DNA of 9,315 bases from Archangium sp. (lineage in GTDB: Bacteria > Myxococcota > Myxococcia > Myxococcales > Myxococcaceae): NCBI GenBank assembly GCA_016793585.1, contig JAEUJR010000478.1, positions 1 through 9,315 of the forward strand. The letters are read 5' to 3'. The translations under genes were made by a program, and so were the position numbers. Under the pieces are notes generated by a model that was not told the origin of the DNA, ran no database searches, and was given only the letters and a program-made list of their open reading frames with translations. Each line of letters opens with the position of its first letter. Position 1 is the first letter of the stretch. Shown one piece after another: positions 6,388 through 9,315 of this stretch.

Positions 6388-8154
6388 ATGCACGACCTCG
6401 CGCGGCGCAACGTGGTGGCCCAGTGGGCCTTCGATACCCGACCAGTGCTCGGCCGCTTTCACCTCTGGCTCGAAGACGTCGAGGTCGAACGCGCCCAGGA
6501 AGAGCCCGTGTCGGCGCACAGCTTCACGCCGCGCAACACGGCCCGCTGCCTCGCGATGACGGCGGCCACCACGGCCCTGGGTGCGCGCCTCTTCGGCCAG
6601 TTCGGTGAAGGCGTCGGCGTCGACAAGCACCAGTTCAACCAGGTGAAGAAGGCCGCCGACGCCATCTCGGCCTACGTGATGAGCGAGGGCCTCTGGTACC
6701 TCACGCGCGAGCTGCCCGAGAACCACGCGCTCATGGTGAGCCTCGGTGAAGGCCTGATGCCCAAGGCCGGCGAGACGCCCGAGATGGGCAGCAACCCGCT
6801 GCTCGGCTTCGGCCGCGTCTACGCGAGGCCGCAGGTCGCCCGAGCGCTCGACGGCATCGTGCGCCGGCTGCTCAACGAGAAGGGCTTCGGGTGGAACCAG
6901 TTTCGTGAAGAGCTCAAACACCGCGGCCTCACCGTCTGGGGCGCCGCCGTCGACACGCTCGAGAACACCTCACGCTTCGCCGAAGGCAAAGACACCGGGC
7001 CGATGGCGGTGCTGCACCTGTTCGACGCTCCGCTGCGGGTGACGAAGCCGTACGAGGCGTACATGGCGTGCCTCACGCTGCCACGCCGCATCTCGGAGGA
7101 GGCCGCGCGCCGCTCGGTGCTGCTCGACTTCTGCACGCCGCGCCGCTTCGTCGTCGAGACCATCGAGGCCGCGTTCCCCGGCATTCCGCGCTCGAACATT
7201 CACGTGTGGACCCTGCAGGGGAAGAGCCGTGCCGGCCGCCTGGGCAACTTGTGGAAGGAGTGGCGCTCGCTCGGCGCGCATCTCGTCGAAGAAGGGTGGG
7301 TGGCGCCGACGGGGCTGCCGGTCTTCACCGACTCGGGCACCTACGCGCCGACGTGTCTCGTGAAGTGCTGGAAGGACGCGCAGGGGCAAGACCACGTCTT
7401 TCTCTGTGACGGCTACGCGGCCACCGCCGAGGCGTTGCAGGCCGCCAGCCTCTCGCAGGTGTTCGACGTCGAGGTGACGATGGCGCCGCTGTCTCCGAAG
7501 TTCGAGCTGCCTCTCGACGAGGAGTACCGCTTGATGCGCCTCGACCCGAAGGCGCACGACTTCAAGGCGCAGCTCTCGACGCTCTACGGCCGGCCAGTGG
7601 AAGACGGGCTCGTGAAGACGTACGCGCACGCCATCGACGACGCGCTCGTCTCGAACATTCCGCTCAAGCAGCGCGTGTTGCACGCCGACGACTTCTTCGA
7701 CGAGCGCGCGTGGCGGGTGCTCTCGTGCACCGGCTACATGTGCGCCGACCCGTACACCGGCATGAAGGGCGTCGAGCAGCTCGCCGAGAACCGCTACCGC
7801 GTCACCGCGCGCCTCGCGACGCACAACGCGAGCTCGAACATTCACTTCACCTTCCGCCTGCTCGAGACGGTGCAGGAGACGAGGCTGTGCTTCAGCCCGC
7901 TGCTCACGCGCTTCATCAGCGGCGTCGACTTCGCCCAGCGCCCGGTGAAGGTGAGCGACTCGGGCCGCATTCGCAACGAGCTGCAGACGATGTTGTCGCA
8001 GGCGCTGGAGTACGACAACGAGCGCGTCATCGTGCACTTCGACCGCGTGGAGGACGAGGTGATGCCCAAGGCCCACCAGCAGCGCATTCGTGAGGCGTTG
8101 CTCTGGTACCGCGAGCACCACCCGGTGTGGTTCAAGTGGCTCGAGGTGGCCTAG
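6388..8154 (+). CDS. Conserved-looking 588-residue cytoplasmic protein, family not recognised
   Basis: I do not recognise this protein. It has no signal peptide and no membrane segment, so it should be cytoplasmic. Composition is that of a folded globular enzyme-like protein, with no low-complexity regions. Landmarks: an N-terminal NTARCLAMTAATTALGARLF helix, a hydrophobic strand ending in acids, GPMAVLHLFDAP (204-215), TDSGTYAPTCLVKC (314-327), FLCDGYA (338-344), SCTGYMCADPYTG (446-458, Cys447 and Cys452) and a basic-aromatic C-terminus (LLWYREHHPVWFKWLEV). Paired cysteines at 323/327 and 447/452 could bind metal, but no standard motif is complete. Codon use matches its neighbours, with no sign of transfer. 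The ATG at 6388 is the first start after an in-frame stop at 6322. Shine-Dalgarno support is poor: AGG lies 1 base before it, and AAGG 15 bases before. Flanked by an exported barrel gene (divergent) and a propeller gene (convergent), it has no operon partner to suggest a role. Confidence 0.88.
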   Translation: MHDLARRNVVAQWAFDTRPVLGRFHLWLEDVEVERAQEEPVSAHSFTPRNTARCLAMTAATTALGARLFGQFGEGVGVDKHQFNQVKKAADAISAYVMSEGLWYLTRELPENHALMVSLGEGLMPKAGETPEMGSNPLLGFGRVYARPQVARALDGIVRRLLNEKGFGWNQFREELKHRGLTVWGAAVDTLENTSRFAEGKDTGPMAVLHLFDAPLRVTKPYEAYMACLTLPRRISEEAARRSVLLDFCTPRRFVVETIEAAFPGIPRSNIHVWTLQGKSRAGRLGNLWKEWRSLGAHLVEEGWVAPTGLPVFTDSGTYAPTCLVKCWKDAQGQDHVFLCDGYAATAEALQAASLSQVFDVEVTMAPLSPKFELPLDEEYRLMRLDPKAHDFKAQLSTLYGRPVEDGLVKTYAHAIDDALVSNIPLKQRVLHADDFFDERAWRVLSCTGYMCADPYTGMKGVEQLAENRYRVTARLATHNASSNIHFTFRLLETVQETRLCFSPLLTRFISGVDFAQRPVKVSDSGRIRNELQTMLSQALEYDNERVIVHFDRVEDEVMPKAHQQRIREALLWYREHHPVWFKWLEVA

Positions 8155-9315
8155 TTCGGCCCGGGGCCCGTCGGCTGAACCTCTTCGCGATGGTCGTGGC
8201 CAGGGCCGCCGAACGTGCCAATCCACGGCTCGAAGGGCACGCTCAAGCCCGGTACTCGGAACTGGCGGAACGCTGACGAGCTGCCGGCGAACGGTGGGTC
8301 GCACTTTCCACAGCCGGGGCCTCCGTTGTCGTCGAGCGCGCCCTCCATCATGCCGAACGTGTTCGCGCCCACCTCGAAGAGCTGCGTTGGCGTGCGCGGC
8401 AGCATCAACAGCGGGCAGCTGAAGGCCTCACTGCCGTCGTTCACGTGAATCGCGCGCAGCGAGATGGGCGTGAGCGGGTTCGCGCTGTCTTCGACGAAGG
8501 TGAGCGCCACGGTGCGCTGGCCATTGGGCACTTTCCATGACGCCAGGCGCAGCTGATCAGACCAGAACCGGCTCGACGTCGGCAGCACGTGCGTCCATCG
8601 CAGCGTGTTGAGGCCGGCCTCGTAGCCGCTGAGGCTCTGCGCGCCTTCGACCGGCGTAGGAATGAACCGTGCGTCAGAGACGACGATGCGCCCGAGCGCG
8701 CTGGGCAGGCTGAAGGCTGGAGCTCCCGTCGCGGCGAGCAACGCGACGCTGCCGTTCTCGGGGTAGAGCAACCCACGCGCGACGGCCAGCTCTCCGCCCG
8801 GCATCGACGAATCCGTCACCTTCCATCGGAAGACGCCATCGCGCGTGTAGCTCATCAGCAACGTCGGCGTGCCGGGCTTGAGCGGCGCCTGCTGGCTCGT
8901 CGTCGGCGAGAACGCGATGAAGATGTTGCCGACGGCATCGGCGGCCACGCCGTACGGGTGCGGGTGATTGCAGACGTCGAGCAGCGGGTCTTCGATGCGT
9001 TGACCGGCGATGGCGCGGCCCTGGGCATCGAGCGTCACCATGAAGTAGCGGCGGCACTGCGTGTTCGTGTTGGTCGTCGACGCGGGGTACGCCTCGAACA
9101 CGGCGGCCATGCGGTCGGTCGTCTGCACCACCAGGCGCGCGAGGAAAATCTGCGGAGCGACCATGAGGAAGTCGGCGCGGTCGGTGCGCACGTCGTAGCT
9201 CCAGAGGGTTCCGCCCGTCGCAGGGTCGATGGCCGTCACCCGGCCGTTCGGGCTCGCCGGGTAATCGGCGCACACGAGCCGTGGACCCCAGAGAATGCAG
9301 CGCCGTGAGACCCCC
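8151..9315 (-). CDS. PQQ/beta-propeller-like repeat protein, 5' end outside the window
   Basis: Partial: about 387 residues are visible and the reading frame continues through the right edge, so the GTG at 9273-9275 is probably not the start. The visible part opens with CILWGPRLVCADYP and then GRVTAIDPATGGTLWSYD, a typical PQQ-like propeller blade. Further blades are suggested by PYGVAADAVGNIFIAFS, LLMSYTRDGVFRWKV, LGRIVVSD and NTLRWTHVLP, each ending in a Trp/Phe-containing strand. Near the C-terminus is GPGCGKCDPP, a CxxC pair. Related myxobacterial proteins are generally secreted or lipoproteins, but the N-terminus that would show this is missing. No catalytic residues typical of quinoprotein dehydrogenases are evident, so a binding or structural role is as likely. 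Its TAG stop shares CTAG with the stop of the facing 588-residue gene. Confidence 0.78.
   Translation of the reverse strand, partial: GVSRRCILWGPRLVCADYPASPNGRVTAIDPATGGTLWSYDVRTDRADFLMVAPQIFLARLVVQTTDRMAAVFEAYPASTTNTNTQCRRYFMVTLDAQGRAIAGQRIEDPLLDVCNHPHPYGVAADAVGNIFIAFSPTTSQQAPLKPGTPTLLMSYTRDGVFRWKVTDSSMPGGELAVARGLLYPENGSVALLAATGAPAFSLPSALGRIVVSDARFIPTPVEGAQSLSGYEAGLNTLRWTHVLPTSSRFWSDQLRLASWKVPNGQRTVALTFVEDSANPLTPISLRAIHVNDGSEAFSCPLLMLPRTPTQLFEVGANTFGMMEGALDDNGGPGCGKCDPPFAGSSSAFRQFRVPGLSVPFEPWIGTFGGPGHDHREEVQPTGPGPN
8154..8180 (+). terminator. Candidate terminator hairpin after the 588-residue gene
   Basis: GTTCGGCC (8154-8161) pairs with GGCTGAAC (8173-8180) as an 8-base stem with one G-U pair and an 11-base loop, starting at the last base of the TAG stop and followed by CTCTT. 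It lies within the last codons of the facing propeller gene, where a terminator must be since there is no spacer. The T-run is short, so termination is a modest inference. Confidence 0.38.

Noticed and set aside
6970..8304. 444-codon minus-strand frame opposite the 588-residue gene
   Set aside because: Composition is Arg/Val/His/Leu-rich and repetitive, with no domain pattern. The plus frame has balanced composition and GC-rich third positions.
8589..9308. 239-codon plus frame opposite the propeller gene
   Set aside because: Arg/His-rich shadow without a ribosome binding site; the minus frame carries the propeller repeats and remains open to the edge.

Overview
The window is uniformly GC-rich, with strong G/C preference at third codon positions, GTG as well as ATG starts, and long spurious antisense reading frames. 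The gene content (FeoB, a class I-like PPK2, a PrsW-type protease, several secreted proteins of unknown role) fits a member of the Myxococcota. That assignment rests on style and content only; no rRNA or other marker is present. It looks like ordinary chromosome: I see no insertion sequence, phage gene, tRNA or CRISPR array.

Layout from left to right. (1) A FeoB-type ferrous iron transporter on the plus strand (98-1981). (2) Three minus-strand genes, read right to left: a PrsW-like intramembrane protease (3655-4404), a small SpoIIAA-like (STAS/SEC14 fold) protein (3169-3558) and a PPK2 polyphosphate kinase (1982-3109). They may be one unit, but the 96-base gap before the small gene holds a candidate promoter and a hairpin. 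(3) A 159-base divergent spacer, then a plus-strand exported protein of unknown function (4564-5352) facing a minus-strand exported beta-barrel-like protein (5349-6056). (4) A 331-base divergent spacer with inverted and direct repeats. (5) A 588-residue cytoplasmic protein of no recognised family (6388-8154), facing the 3' part of a minus-strand PQQ/beta-propeller-like gene whose 5' end lies beyond the right edge (8151-9315).

The most distinctive structural feature is that all three convergent gene pairs meet with no spacer. Their stop codons abut or overlap in the words TGATCA, TTAG and CTAG. Any intrinsic terminator must therefore lie inside the facing gene, and two hairpins at these junctions are candidates. 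A second genome-scale hint is the 8-base palindrome CTGATCAG, which occurs four times and accounts for four of the nine GATC sites I found; three of the copies force GAT rather than GAC for Asp.

Functionally the genes suggest metal uptake, stress or energy metabolism through polyphosphate, regulated membrane proteolysis, and envelope proteins. No single pathway links them all. The clearest unknowns are the 588-residue protein, the FeoB with a non-canonical nucleotide-specificity motif, and the repeat-rich 6057-6387 spacer.
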